From Lactiplantibacillus pingfangensis (GTDB taxonomy: Bacteria > Bacillota > Bacilli > Lactobacillales > Lactobacillaceae): a stretch of 64,000 bases of DNA. Positions within the stretch are counted from its first letter, which is position 1; each line of letters starts with the position of its first letter. Shown here piece after piece: positions 1-7,871 of the stretch. Where the stretch lies: the NCBI RefSeq assembly GCF_005404945.1, contig NZ_BJDG01000009.1:47934-111933 (forward strand), in the 5' to 3' direction. The notes beneath the pieces are model-generated. The model searched no databases. It was not told the DNA's origin and saw only the letters and a list, made by a program, of their open reading frames with translations. Both the position numbers and the translations under genes were made by a program.

Positions 1-159
1 CAAATGGAAAAACGTTATGGCTTCATCTACGTCAACCGCAATGATCAGCAGCAAGGCGACTTTAAACGGATTCCTAAAAAGAGTTTTTACTGGTACCGGC
101 AAGTTATTGCATCGAATGGCGCAAATCTGAATCCAGATGTGTTGCAAAAATTGATTTAA
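1..159 (+). CDS. 6-phospho-beta-glucosidase, C-terminal end only (GH1)
   Basis: Only the last 52 codons are inside the window; the gene begins to the left. The tail has the pattern [11 protein letters not shown]...[14 protein letters not shown], which is the conserved end of GH1 6-phospho-beta-glucosidases and closely resembles the end of the complete GH1 gene at 14479-15861 in this window. The family hydrolyses PTS-imported phospho-beta-glucosides (cellobiose, salicin, arbutin) in the cytoplasm. The stop codon is followed at once by an intrinsic terminator, so this is the last gene of its transcription unit. Substrate cannot be told from the fragment. Confidence 0.85.
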   Translation, partial: QMEKRYGFIYVNRNDQQQGDFKRIPKKSFYWYRQVIASNGANLNPDVLQKLI

Positions 160-170
160 AGTTGTTGAGG

Positions 171-207
171 AGATGTGATTGGCCACTGGCTAGTCACGTC
201 TTTTTTT
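171..207 (+). terminator. Rho-independent terminator after the GH1 gene
   Basis: About ten paired bases (agatgtgatt with agtcacgtct, including G-U pairs) close a GC-rich apex and are followed by seven T. Confidence 0.75.
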
Positions 208-331
208 GAAATTAACTGGCAACGATCTGAGATATTTCCCGGGAAATATGAGCTGAAAATTTACAGCAGTCGTCCCGATTGTTAAATTAAGGGACTACTA
301 AGCCGCGAAAATGTGATAAGCTGTTGACATG

Positions 332-357
332 CCAACTACTTACTGAAAATTAGTTGG
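332..357. promoter_or_regulatory. Inverted repeat near the MFS gene start
   Basis: CCAACTA (332-338) and TAGTTGG (351-357) form a perfect 7-bp inverted repeat just after a TTGACA -35-like hexamer (324-329). It could be an operator in the core promoter or a small leader hairpin. It covers the possible TTG start at 354, which argues that translation begins further downstream. Confidence 0.35.
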
Positions 358-380
358 ACTTTAATTTGGAGATGACTTTC

Positions 381-1610
381 GTGGACGACGCAGAACGTGA
401 GCGCGGACCGTGGCATCGTAATTTAATCGTTTTATGGTTTTGTACGTTCGTTGCCGGGATGGCTTTTAGTGAAATCATGCCATTTTTATCATTATTTGTG
501 AGCCAACTAGGTAATTTTAGCAAGCAACAAGTGACCTTCTACAGTGGCTTAGCATATGCGGCGGATTACGCGATTGCGGCTATTTCTGCGCCATTGTGGG
601 GAATTGTTGCGGATAAAAAGGGCCGTAAGATTATGTTACTTCGGGCCTCATTAGGTATGGCGGTTGCCATGGGTCTGATGGGCTTTGTCACTAGTGTGTG
701 GCAATTAGTCGCCTTACGAGCGTTACAAGGGGTCTTTGCGGGCTTTATTTCGAATGCGCAGGCGTTAGTGGCCTCACAAACGCCGCGTAAATACAGCGGT
801 CGTGCGCTGAGCACCTTGATTACTGGGGCCGTTAGCGGTCAACTTTTTGGCCCTGTAATTGGTGGTGTCTTGGCTCAGCTTTTCTCAATTCGGAATACTT
901 TCTTTATTACGGCGGGACTATTGATGTTAGCTTTCTTATTAAGCTTAGTCTTTGTCCAAGAGCACTTTAAACCAGTTGAACATCATCGTCAGCCGGGTGA
1001 GAGCCGTAACCCATTATCAGCATTTAAAAATCCAACTTTGATTATTATGATGTTGTGTTCTACGATGATTGTGCAAATGGGGAATGCTTCAATTGCGCCA
1101 ATTATTAGTTTGTATGTGAAGCAATTAATGCATAATGTCGGCCCAATCACGGTGGTGGCCGGCATCATTGCGGCACTGCCGGGTATTTCCAATATCATCG
1201 CTGCCCCACGATTAGGTAAATATGGTGATGAACATGGTTCGGGTCGCGTGTTGTTATTTGGCTATATCTTTGCAGTGGTGATGTACTTCCCACAAGGGTT
1301 AGTCTCCAGCGTGGTGGTCTTAGGATTTTTGAGATTTGCCATTGGGATTTCGGACGGGGCATTATTTCCAGAAATTCAAACAATGCTTACCAAGAACACC
1401 CCGGTTCATTTGACGTCTACGATCTTTAGTTACAACCAATCTTTCCAAGCAATCGGAAATATGGTTGGGGCGTTTGCTGGTGGTGTGATTGCGGGTATTT
1501 TCGACTACAATTCGGTGTTTATTTTAACCGCAATTGTCCTCTTGATTAACTTGGTGTTGATTCTATGGTTGGTGCCAGGCATTTGGAAAAACAATCGACG
1601 AACGGCTTAG
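381..1610 (+). CDS. MFS multidrug-type transporter
   Basis: A major facilitator superfamily antiporter of about 409 residues with roughly 12 hydrophobic segments. The signature WGIVADKKGRK lies in the loop between helices 2 and 3 (motif A, GxxxDKxGRK), and the following helix contains RALQGVFAGF, typical of drug:H+ antiporters of the Bacillus Bmr/Blt and TetA kind. It probably exports small toxic or amphipathic compounds across the cytoplasmic membrane; the substrate is unknown. The frame is open from a TTG at 354, and an ATG lies at 372, but GTG 381 is preferred because GGAG (368-371) sits nine bases upstream. Monocistronic: a strong terminator follows. Confidence 0.85.
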   Translation: MDDAERERGPWHRNLIVLWFCTFVAGMAFSEIMPFLSLFVSQLGNFSKQQVTFYSGLAYAADYAIAAISAPLWGIVADKKGRKIMLLRASLGMAVAMGLMGFVTSVWQLVALRALQGVFAGFISNAQALVASQTPRKYSGRALSTLITGAVSGQLFGPVIGGVLAQLFSIRNTFFITAGLLMLAFLLSLVFVQEHFKPVEHHRQPGESRNPLSAFKNPTLIIMMLCSTMIVQMGNASIAPIISLYVKQLMHNVGPITVVAGIIAALPGISNIIAAPRLGKYGDEHGSGRVLLFGYIFAVVMYFPQGLVSSVVVLGFLRFAIGISDGALFPEIQTMLTKNTPVHLTSTIFSYNQSFQAIGNMVGAFAGGVIAGIFDYNSVFILTAIVLLINLVLILWLVPGIWKNNRRTA

Positions 1611-1615
1611 TGAGA

Positions 1616-1650
1616 AAAATGGTTAGTCAAGTTAACGACTAGCCATTTTT
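1616..1650 (+). terminator. Rho-independent terminator after the MFS gene
   Basis: AATGGTTAGTC pairs with GACTAGCCATT around an 8-base loop and is followed by a T-run. Confidence 0.85.
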
Positions 1651-1653
1651 ATA

Positions 1654-1682
1654 TTGACTTTTTTTCGGAAGATGTTTAGTGT
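1654..1682 (+). promoter_or_regulatory. Promoter for a probably leaderless ArsR gene
   Basis: TTGACT (1654-1659), a 17-base spacer and TAGTGT (1677-1682; a weak -10). The ATG at 1690 lies seven bases after the -10, where transcription would start, and has no Shine-Dalgarno sequence. Confidence 0.4.
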
Positions 1683-1689
1683 TAGTTTC

Positions 1690-1989
1690 ATGAATATCGA
1701 ACAAGCAAATTCAGCCGCTGAAGATCAGCGACGTGTGGCAATATTTAAGGCATTAGCTGAGCAAAATCGGTTACGAATCATTCGGGTGCTTTATCAGACA
1801 CATCGGGAAATGACTTGCAGCGAAGTGGGGGCACAATTGAACATTAGCAAGTCGACGGTGTCGTATCATTTTAAAGCATTACGGGTGGTTGGGTTAACCA
1901 ATACGCGCCAAGTTGCCCAAACTAAATATTTATCGCTACAGCTAGCGACTTTTGATCGTTACTTACCAGGGTTCTTAGCAACCCTGTGA
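1690..1989 (+). CDS. ArsR-type winged-helix transcriptional regulator
   Basis: A 99-residue DNA-binding protein. The region from IFKALAEQNRLRIIRVL through SEVGAQLNISKSTVSYHFKALRVVGLT is the winged helix-turn-helix of the ArsR/SmtB superfamily, with the recognition helix SKSTVSYHFKAL. No cysteine pair typical of metal-sensing ArsR proteins is seen in the recognition helix, so the effector is unlikely to be a metal and is unknown. The frame extends to a TTG at 1654, but that overlaps the promoter; ATG 1690 is chosen. The CynX-like transporter and the oxidoreductase downstream are the likely targets. Confidence 0.8.
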   Translation: MNIEQANSAAEDQRRVAIFKALAEQNRLRIIRVLYQTHREMTCSEVGAQLNISKSTVSYHFKALRVVGLTNTRQVAQTKYLSLQLATFDRYLPGFLATL

Positions 1990-2047
1990 TTTTAAGCTTC
2001 TTAGTTCGACATTAATCGAACTAATAAATAGGGGGAAGGATAGTTCA

Positions 2048-3232
2048 ATGACGAAAACACATCAGCATAGTCGCTATCTTGCTTTAGGCATGGTGTTAGC
2101 GGCAACCAATATGCGATTACCAATTACGATGATGCCAGGCCTGATTAGCGCGATGCGGCACACACTGGGGTTACCGAGCTCAATGGCGGGACTGATTACG
2201 ACGATACCACTATTAACATTCGCCATCATGTCGCCCGTTATTGCCCGTCTAGGTCATCGATTCGGGAATGAGTTGACGATTTATCTCATGTTGATCGTTC
2301 TGGCAGTTGGGAGTTATATCCGTGTCGTGCCATCAATCGCACTATTATTCGTGGGGACATTACTCGTCGGCATTGGGGTTGATGGTGGGAATGTCTTGAT
2401 TCCAGCTATCATCAAAGATAATTTTCCGCAACGCATTGAACTTGCAACGAGTGGTTATACACTCTCAATGGTCTTTGTCGGGTCACTTGGGACCGGCTTA
2501 TCGGGAATGATGGCGGCACATTGGTCGTTACCCATGACCTTAGCGATCTTATCAGTTATTGGGCTGATTAACTTAGTCCTGTGGTTACCTAATTTGAAAT
2601 ATAATCATCGCGCACCAGTTGCTACTGCGAACAAGGTACAAGCGGACGATCATCCGAGTGTCTGGCGGTTACCGTTAGCCTGGGTGGTGACGGCCTTCTT
2701 TGGCCTACAAGCATTAGTTTACTATTCGTTATTAACATGGCTGCCAACAATTTTTGTCGCCCATGGCTTTAGCGTAGTCGTTGCGGGTAATTTGGTGACG
2801 ATTATGCAATTGAGCGGGTTACCGATGTCCTTTTTAGTGCCAGCAACTTCTGGCAAACGAAGTGGCGTGATCACGATGATTGCGGTAATTGGGGTGGGGT
2901 TCATCGCCGGTGCGGCTGGTATTTTATTGCCCGGGTTAAGTTTTGGCCTGGCTGTTGTGCTGTCTGTGTTACTAGGCTTAGGGTCTGGTGCCGCGTTTAG
3001 TTTAGCGGTGGTGTTCTTCACGCAAAAAACGACTAACGGGTTTGAAACAGCTGACTTGTCAGGGATGGCGCAATCGGCAGGCTATTTGTTAGCCGCTTTT
3101 GGGCCGGTGATTTTTGGCTGGCTCGGCAGTCATGTTGGGTGGAATTTAGTCATCTGGCTAGCGATGGGTTTTTCAGCGTTACTGGCCTTATGTGGTGGCG
3201 TCTTGCAACGGCATACATCAATTTATGATTAA
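2048..3232 (+). CDS. MFS transporter, CynX/NimT family
   Basis: A 394-residue integral membrane protein of about 12 helices. The opening LALGMVLAATNMRLPITMMPGLI and the loop IARLGHRFGNELTIYLMLIVLAVG resemble the CynX/NimT (cyanate permease, nitroimidazole-resistance) branch of the major facilitator superfamily. Its physiological substrate is not predictable. Start ATG 2048 follows a strong GGGGAAGG site (about 2031-2038). It sits 58 bases after the ArsR-like gene and 14 bases before the broken oxidoreductase, so these three probably form one operon controlled by the ArsR-type protein. Confidence 0.85.
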   Translation: MTKTHQHSRYLALGMVLAATNMRLPITMMPGLISAMRHTLGLPSSMAGLITTIPLLTFAIMSPVIARLGHRFGNELTIYLMLIVLAVGSYIRVVPSIALLFVGTLLVGIGVDGGNVLIPAIIKDNFPQRIELATSGYTLSMVFVGSLGTGLSGMMAAHWSLPMTLAILSVIGLINLVLWLPNLKYNHRAPVATANKVQADDHPSVWRLPLAWVVTAFFGLQALVYYSLLTWLPTIFVAHGFSVVVAGNLVTIMQLSGLPMSFLVPATSGKRSGVITMIAVIGVGFIAGAAGILLPGLSFGLAVVLSVLLGLGSGAAFSLAVVFFTQKTTNGFETADLSGMAQSAGYLLAAFGPVIFGWLGSHVGWNLVIWLAMGFSALLALCGGVLQRHTSIYD

Positions 3233-3246
3233 GAGGTCTTTTACAA

Positions 3247-4228
3247 ATGCAAGCAGCTTATATTACAAAAACGGGGTCTTACCAGCAAATTCAAGTTGGC
3301 AACTTACCAGATCCAGTGATTAAACCTAATGAAGTGCTGGTTAAAGTTCAAGCAGTTGCGGTGAATCACGTTGATACGTTTGTGCGTAGTGGTGCCTTTA
3401 AAACTGAGTTGACATTGCCAGCCGTGATCGGTCGTGATGCAGTGGGGACGGTACAAGCACTCGGTTCAGCCGTAACGGCGTTTGAAGCTGGTCAATTGGT
3501 CTGGACGAATAGTATGGGGTATGCAGGACGCAGGACGACCAGGAGTGACCAGTGCGTTAGCCGCGATTCCAGCTGACCGGCTATTTCCAGTACCGGTTGA
3601 TGTTGCGCCACAACAATTGATTGCGGCAGTGCATTCAGCAGCGACCGCGGTGATTTTGATTAAGTCAGTTTTAAAGTTGCATGCTGGTGAGACGGTCGTG
3701 ATTGAAGGTGCGGCGGGGCATGTGGGGACGAAGTTGGTTCAAGTGACCCATGCATTGGGGATTCAAGTCTTAGCGACTATGAATCGGCGCGATTTTGATC
3801 GGGTGGCGACTTTAGGCAGTCAGCAAAATTATGATTATCGTGGGGACTTTGCGGCAGCCATTGCGCAACAGTATCCGCAGGGGGTTGCTGGGATTATTGA
3901 TACTTCTGGCAAAGTTGCGCTACAAACTAATTTAAATTTATTAGGCTTAGGTGGTCGCATTGGTCTAATCACGGAGCCAACGGGCAATCAGTTTACGTTT
4001 GATGTTCGCCAACTGTATATGCAACAGCAACAGATTCAAGGCTTTGTTATTAGTCATGCCAGTTTGGCCCAGTTACAGTCGGCTGGCACAATTGTCAATC
4101 AGCTAATGGGCCAAGGACGATTATTAGATGATGAGTATCAGGTTCTGCCATTTTCAAAGGCAGCCCAAGCCCATCATTGGGTAGAAACCGGACACACTAA
4201 AGCCAAATTAATTTTAATGCCAGATTAA
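3247..4228 (+). pseudogene. Quinone reductase/zinc-type alcohol dehydrogenase-like gene, frameshifted
   Basis: The N-terminal part (3247 to about 3536) reads as a GroES-like medium-chain dehydrogenase domain (PAVIGRDAVGTVQALGSAV). The rest continues in the +1 frame to 4228 with the Rossmann fold segment VVIEGAAGHVGTKLVQVTHALG. The break is a tandem duplication of GCAGGAC (3523-3529 and 3530-3536). Removing one copy restores SMGYAGRPGVTSALAA across the junction and yields a normal protein of about 324 residues. As it stands the first frame stops at 3576. The family reduces quinones or enals with NADPH; this one lacks obvious zinc ligands. A sequencing error is possible but a clean 7-bp duplication looks biological. 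Confidence 0.85.
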
Positions 4229-4232
4229 ACCA

Positions 4233-4270
4233 AACCGCCATTGACGCGACAAAGTTAATGGCGGTTTTTG
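4233..4270 (+). terminator. Rho-independent terminator
   Basis: AACCGCCATT and AATGGCGGTT form a 10-bp stem followed by TTTTT, ending the ArsR/MFS/oxidoreductase unit. Confidence 0.85.
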
Positions 4271-4348
4271 AAACTTAGCCCTTGCCTTCGAGCTGGTGGA
4301 AGCCAGTAAACTAGCAACTATCTTAGATTTAAAGCGGAGGGAACAGTA

Positions 4349-4459
4349 ATGGCAATTATCCAAGTTTTAGTCGTCGTGTTAGTCGCAGTCGGGTTATTAA
4401 CCTTAGTCGGTGATCCAACCCGGTCTAAACAGCAAGCCAAAGTTAAAGCCAAGTCATGA
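4349..4459 (+). CDS. Small membrane peptide, 36 aa
   Basis: ATG at 4349 is preceded by GCGGAGGG with good spacing. The product starts MAIIQVLVVVLVAVGLLTLV, a single hydrophobic helix of about 19 residues, then a basic tail with DPTRSKQQAKVKAKS. Such one-helix basic peptides are frequent in lactobacilli and have no known function; some act on membranes or as small subunits. It stands alone between a terminator and the aldo/keto reductase gene. The strong ribosome binding site and clear membrane-helix composition are the evidence that it is a real gene. Confidence 0.6.
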   Translation: MAIIQVLVVVLVAVGLLTLVGDPTRSKQQAKVKAKS

Positions 4460-4539
4460 ACAAAATAATTGACCTCGACCTGACTCAAGGCGCTACACTA
4501 GGTTAGTAATGAAAATTCATTAATGATTGGAGCGATTTG

Positions 4540-5412
4540 ATGACAACACTTAATGCGGCAAATGCGGGAACCTATGCATTTGACGAGACGTTTAAAATTA
4601 ATCGGTTGGGTTATGGCACGATGCAACTTACAGGTCCTGGTACATGGGGACCTTACAGTGACCCTGAAAATGGGATCAAAGTGATCAAACAGGCTTTGGC
4701 CTATGGCATTAACTTTTTTGACACTGCGGACTCATATGGCCCTTGGTTTGCTGACCGCTATTTGGCAGCCGGCTTAAAGGGTGCCGCTAATCGGGATCAG
4801 ATCTTTATTTCTGATAAGGTTGGTCAGACGCGTCAAGGTCCGAATGTTTGGACGCCACATGGTGAGCCTAACTATTTACGTCAGCAAGTTGAAGTCTCTA
4901 TGATGACGCTTGGTTTGGATCATGAAGATTTAGTCTTCTTACATCGAATTGACAGCCATTTTTCAGTGGCTGAGCAAGTTGGCGAATTGAAAAAGCTACA
5001 AGATGAAGGTAAGATCAAACACATCGGGTTAAGTCAGGTCACGGTTGATCAAATCAAGGAAGCCCAAAAAGTGGCCAAAATTGATGCGATTGAAAATCTG
5101 TATAACGTTGCCGACCATCATGATGACGATGTGCTCGCTTATGCTGAATCACAACAGATGGCGTTCTTGCCATGGTTCCCACTTGCGACTGGAAAATTGG
5201 CCCAAGCCGGGAGTCCCTTAACGACAATGGCCCAAAAGTATGAAGTCAGTCCTGCTCAGATTGCATTAGCTTGGTTGTTGAAACGTTCCAAGGCAATTTT
5301 ACCAATTCCAGGAACGAGTTCTGTTGACCATTTGGCAGACAATGTTGCCGCTGCGAATGTGGTTTTATCGGATGCTGATTTTAATGAATTGAGTCAATTA
5401 AGTACGAAATAA
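4540..5412 (+). CDS. Aldo/keto reductase
   Basis: A 290-residue NADPH-dependent oxidoreductase with a TIM-barrel fold. The catalytic tetrad is visible: Asp in FFDTADSYGP, the Tyr in the same motif, Lys in FISDKVGQ and His in VFLHRIDSH. The cofactor-binding end contains LAWLLKRSKAILPIPGTSSVDHL, typical of the YhdN/oxidoreductase group of aldo/keto reductases. It would reduce cytoplasmic aldehydes or ketones; the natural substrate is unknown. The frame opens with TTG 4537, but ATG 4540 is used because TGGAG (4528-4532) lies at the right distance. Monocistronic. Confidence 0.9.
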   Translation: MTTLNAANAGTYAFDETFKINRLGYGTMQLTGPGTWGPYSDPENGIKVIKQALAYGINFFDTADSYGPWFADRYLAAGLKGAANRDQIFISDKVGQTRQGPNVWTPHGEPNYLRQQVEVSMMTLGLDHEDLVFLHRIDSHFSVAEQVGELKKLQDEGKIKHIGLSQVTVDQIKEAQKVAKIDAIENLYNVADHHDDDVLAYAESQQMAFLPWFPLATGKLAQAGSPLTTMAQKYEVSPAQIALAWLLKRSKAILPIPGTSSVDHLADNVAAANVVLSDADFNELSQLSTK

Positions 5413-5418
5413 AATATT

Positions 5419-5455
5419 CGACGAGCTAAGTCTACTGGCTTGGCTCGCTTTTTTT
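5419..5455 (+). terminator. Rho-independent terminator after the aldo/keto reductase
   Basis: GAGCTAAG pairs with CTTGGCTC and is followed by eight T. Confidence 0.8.
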
Positions 5456-5468
5456 TCGAATTTTCGCG

Positions 5469-5474
5469 TATAAT
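5469..5474 (+). promoter_or_regulatory. -10 element of the ntd promoter
   Basis: A perfect TATAAT lies 82 bases before the start codon; no good -35 is visible at 16-18 bases, as that stretch overlaps the preceding terminator's T-run. Confidence 0.4.
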
Positions 5475-5555
5475 TAGGTCTGATAGCAAGCCTTGCGCTT
5501 ATCAGATGATAACGACTAGGATGAAAAGAGATTATATTGAGAGAGGTTAGCTAAA

Positions 5556-6011
5556 ATGACACCACGAATTAAAAGCACTCGGCCCGCAATTTATTTGGCT
5601 GGACCATGGTTTACCGCTGGAGAACCAGAACGGCTGGCCAAAATTGAGCAGCTCATGAATGAGTTAGGCCTGACTTACTATAGCCCACGTTTAGATGGGA
5701 TTGATTTAACACCGGATGCGACTGAAGCTGATCGGAATGCGGTTTTTGCAGATAATGTTGCTCATCTAAAACAAGCGCAGTTAGTTGTTGCCGTGATTGA
5801 TGATTTTGACACAGGGACAATTTGGGAAACGGGTACCGCGTTTGGATTAGACATTCCAGTCGCCTATTATGCTGAAACCTTGGCTGACGGGACATTTAAC
5901 GTGATGTTAGCCAAGTCTGGCAAAGCGACCATCCAGAATATGACTGATTTGAGAGCCTTTCTACAGGACCCCAGCTCGGATGCCTTTCAATATACGGGTG
6001 CCATTCGTTAA
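5556..6011 (+). CDS. ntd: Nucleoside 2-deoxyribosyltransferase
   Basis: A 151-residue cytoplasmic enzyme that exchanges the base of deoxyribonucleosides, part of purine/pyrimidine salvage in lactobacilli. The N-terminal IYLAGPWFTAGE is the family's substrate-binding signature. The catalytic segment DDFDTGTIWETGTAFG holds the presumed nucleophile Glu91 and acidic residues at 82, 83 and 85. Length matches the family (about 150-160). The start has a GAGAGG site. It is flanked by terminators and so transcribed alone. Whether it prefers purine-purine exchange (type I) or is broad (type II) cannot be read here. Confidence 0.92.
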   Translation: MTPRIKSTRPAIYLAGPWFTAGEPERLAKIEQLMNELGLTYYSPRLDGIDLTPDATEADRNAVFADNVAHLKQAQLVVAVIDDFDTGTIWETGTAFGLDIPVAYYAETLADGTFNVMLAKSGKATIQNMTDLRAFLQDPSSDAFQYTGAIR

Positions 6012-6028
6012 AGTTGAATGATTGGTCA

Positions 6029-6064
6029 AAAAAACGAGTTCGGATTTTCCGGACTCGTTTTTTA
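6029..6064. terminator. Bidirectional terminator between ntd and the YczE-like gene
   Basis: AAACGAGTTCGG and CCGGACTCGTTT flank a short loop with an A-run on the left and a T-run on the right, serving the two convergent genes. Confidence 0.85.
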
Positions 6065-6742
6065 ATCTCGTTTAACTTTAAAATTGTGCACTAATTTTGG
6101 GAAAACTAGGCGATCAGCGGTAGCAATCAGCACCCCATTCATTAAGAATGAGTAGAAAGTCCCAATATTGACGGCAGCCACGCGGTGCGTGATGGTGAAC
6201 GTGACTAGCATGATCACAATTGGCGGAATGAAGTCAATTAACTGTGAAGCGGTCGCGTTACCTTTTAGATACATAAATCGTAAAATATTGGTCGTGTCAT
6301 CATTCGGATGCATAAAAATATTGGCACGCTGGTAAATTGAAATCGCGACACAGAAAGTTGAGACGCCTAAGAGTGAAATTAACAGCCGCACAAACCACGG
6401 TAAGCTTGGCAGACCAATGGTTGTAAACGCGATTGTAAACAAATCGACAAAGTAGCTAAAACATAAGACGAAAATGATTTCACCGATAAAACGTTTAATA
6501 TCCAAGCGCCGGATGAGAAATTGATTCGTAATGGTGTTAGCTAAGCCAATCAAAAAGAGCAACACCCCGACATCTAGGCCGAATGCTTCGTGCATATTGA
6601 CGGCCGATGCGGTCCAAATCCCACTACCAACATTTGAGGTGATGCATAAAGCATTCCCACAAGCGTTTAACACTAAACTAAAAATTAACGCGGCAATCCG
6701 AGCAGTGAGCGAATTGCCGGTCTTAGCTGAGTCATGGTTCAA
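6062..6742 (-). CDS. YczE/YitT-like membrane protein
   Basis: A 226-residue membrane protein with about five hydrophobic segments. The start SLVLNACGNALCITSNVGSGIWTA matches the N-terminal helix and Gly-rich turn of the YczE/YyaS family, which is widespread in Firmicutes and of unknown biochemical role. The start is TTG at 6742: AGGAGG (6749-6754, minus strand) lies six bases upstream, and no in-frame ATG fits. It faces ntd across a shared terminator. Confidence 0.75.
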   Translation of the reverse strand: MNHDSAKTGNSLTARIAALIFSLVLNACGNALCITSNVGSGIWTASAVNMHEAFGLDVGVLLFLIGLANTITNQFLIRRLDIKRFIGEIIFVLCFSYFVDLFTIAFTTIGLPSLPWFVRLLISLLGVSTFCVAISIYQRANIFMHPNDDTTNILRFMYLKGNATASQLIDFIPPIVIMLVTFTITHRVAAVNIGTFYSFLMNGVLIATADRLVFPKLVHNFKVKRD

Positions 6743-6851
6743 AAAGTGCCTCCTAGATGATGACGCAATAAATTTCTTAATAAGTGGTAATGATTTTTAA
6801 AGTACTGACAAACTAACTTAATTATCAGTCAACTGACGAGCTTTTTGCCGT

Positions 6852-7664
6852 CTAATCCGTTAAATTAAAGAAGTCCCGTAAGTAAACGGCAACGCCATCT
6901 TGTGTATTGGGCAACGTAATCGCATGCGCCGCTTCCTTTAACACATCATCGGCATTACCCATCGCGACGCTGTATTTGGCGACTTTGAACATACCCAAGT
7001 CGTTTAGGCCGTCACCAAAAACAATCGTGTGATCGCGATCAATGCCGGTTGCGTTTTGGATGGCGGTGATGGCAGTGGCCTTATCAATACCATGCGGGAT
7101 AATTTCTAAATTATTGTCGTTCGAACTTGCTAAGTTTAAGTTGGTTTGTCGTGCTAAGGCGATGCGAACCAAGTTTAAATCAGCCGGTTGACCGTATGCA
7201 ATCGCGTTAGTCACATGCCCAGCCAAGTTAGGTAACATTTCGGGTCCAATTAGCGGGAGCGAATGTAAGTCTGCCATGTTGAACACGTTGGCTTTGGCAG
7301 CATATTTGGCATAAGGCACCTCATCGCCGGTATAATATAAGCGATTCGTTTCAAAGAAAAAGATCTTACAATTATAACCAAGTGCAATCTCGTAGCTTTT
7401 ATCGAGTTGCTCCGCGGTGAGATAGGTGGTGACGAGTTCGTTATTTTGTTCAAAGGTGGCACCATTGGCTGCAATCACTTTAACGGGCCCACCAACTTGG
7501 TTGGCAGCTTCACGCGCAAGTGGTAACATGCGGCCGCTGGCAATATAAAATTGATGACCGAGTGTCATAACCTGATGCAGGGTCTGTTTGGTCAAGTCCG
7601 TCAGTTGGGTATGGTTGATCATTAAGGTGCCATCAACATCGGAAAAAATTAAATAAGTTGTCAT
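6852..7664 (-). CDS. Cof-type HAD hydrolase (sugar-phosphate phosphatase family)
   Basis: A 270-residue cytoplasmic phosphatase of haloacid dehalogenase subfamily IIB. Motif I is DVDGT (Asp9 nucleophile, Asp11), and motif IV is FGDGLNDLGMFKVA followed by SVAMGNA, as in the Cof/YidA group. Such enzymes dephosphorylate sugar phosphates, FMN or other small phosphoesters; the substrate is not predictable. Start ATG 7664 is preferred over an in-frame upstream ATG at 7688 because AGGAG lies eight bases before 7664. It is divergent from the oleate hydratase gene. Confidence 0.88.
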   Translation of the reverse strand: MTTYLIFSDVDGTLMINHTQLTDLTKQTLHQVMTLGHQFYIASGRMLPLAREAANQVGGPVKVIAANGATFEQNNELVTTYLTAEQLDKSYEIALGYNCKIFFFETNRLYYTGDEVPYAKYAAKANVFNMADLHSLPLIGPEMLPNLAGHVTNAIAYGQPADLNLVRIALARQTNLNLASSNDNNLEIIPHGIDKATAITAIQNATGIDRDHTIVFGDGLNDLGMFKVAKYSVAMGNADDVLKEAAHAITLPNTQDGVAVYLRDFFNLTD

Positions 7665-7777
7665 TGGTTTCACTCCTAGCAACGTCAATTATACTAGACC
7701 TAGCTGCTGGTAACCCGTTTTATTATTAAATTTATGAGTAGGCCAAAGTCTGATCTAACGGCAATGCTATGAAAATT

Positions 7778-7792
7778 CTGAAAAATTTTCAG
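7778..7792. promoter_or_regulatory. Palindrome upstream of the oleate hydratase promoter
   Basis: CTGAAAAATTTTCAG is a perfect 15-base palindrome with a central A, 8 bases before the -35 region, in the divergent interval between the HAD and ohyA genes. It is a plausible operator; the cognate regulator is not identified. Confidence 0.4.
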
Positions 7793-7799
7793 TTCAAAC

Positions 7800-7827
7800 T
7801 AGACAATTGGTATCCAAGTTGTATAAT
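7800..7827 (+). promoter_or_regulatory. ohyA promoter
   Basis: TAGACA (7800-7805), a 16-base spacer and TATAAT (7822-7827). Confidence 0.65.
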
Positions 7828-7832
7828 GAACC

Positions 7833-7846
7833 TGTAAGCGTTAACA
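7833..7846. promoter_or_regulatory. cre site (CcpA operator) on the ohyA promoter
   Basis: TGTAAGCGTTAACA matches the cre consensus TGWNANCGNTNWCA at every defined position. It begins five bases after the -10, thus covering the transcription start, a position that represses. Confidence 0.75.
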
Positions 7847-7871
7847 AAAACCGAATTTGGGGGCGTTATTT

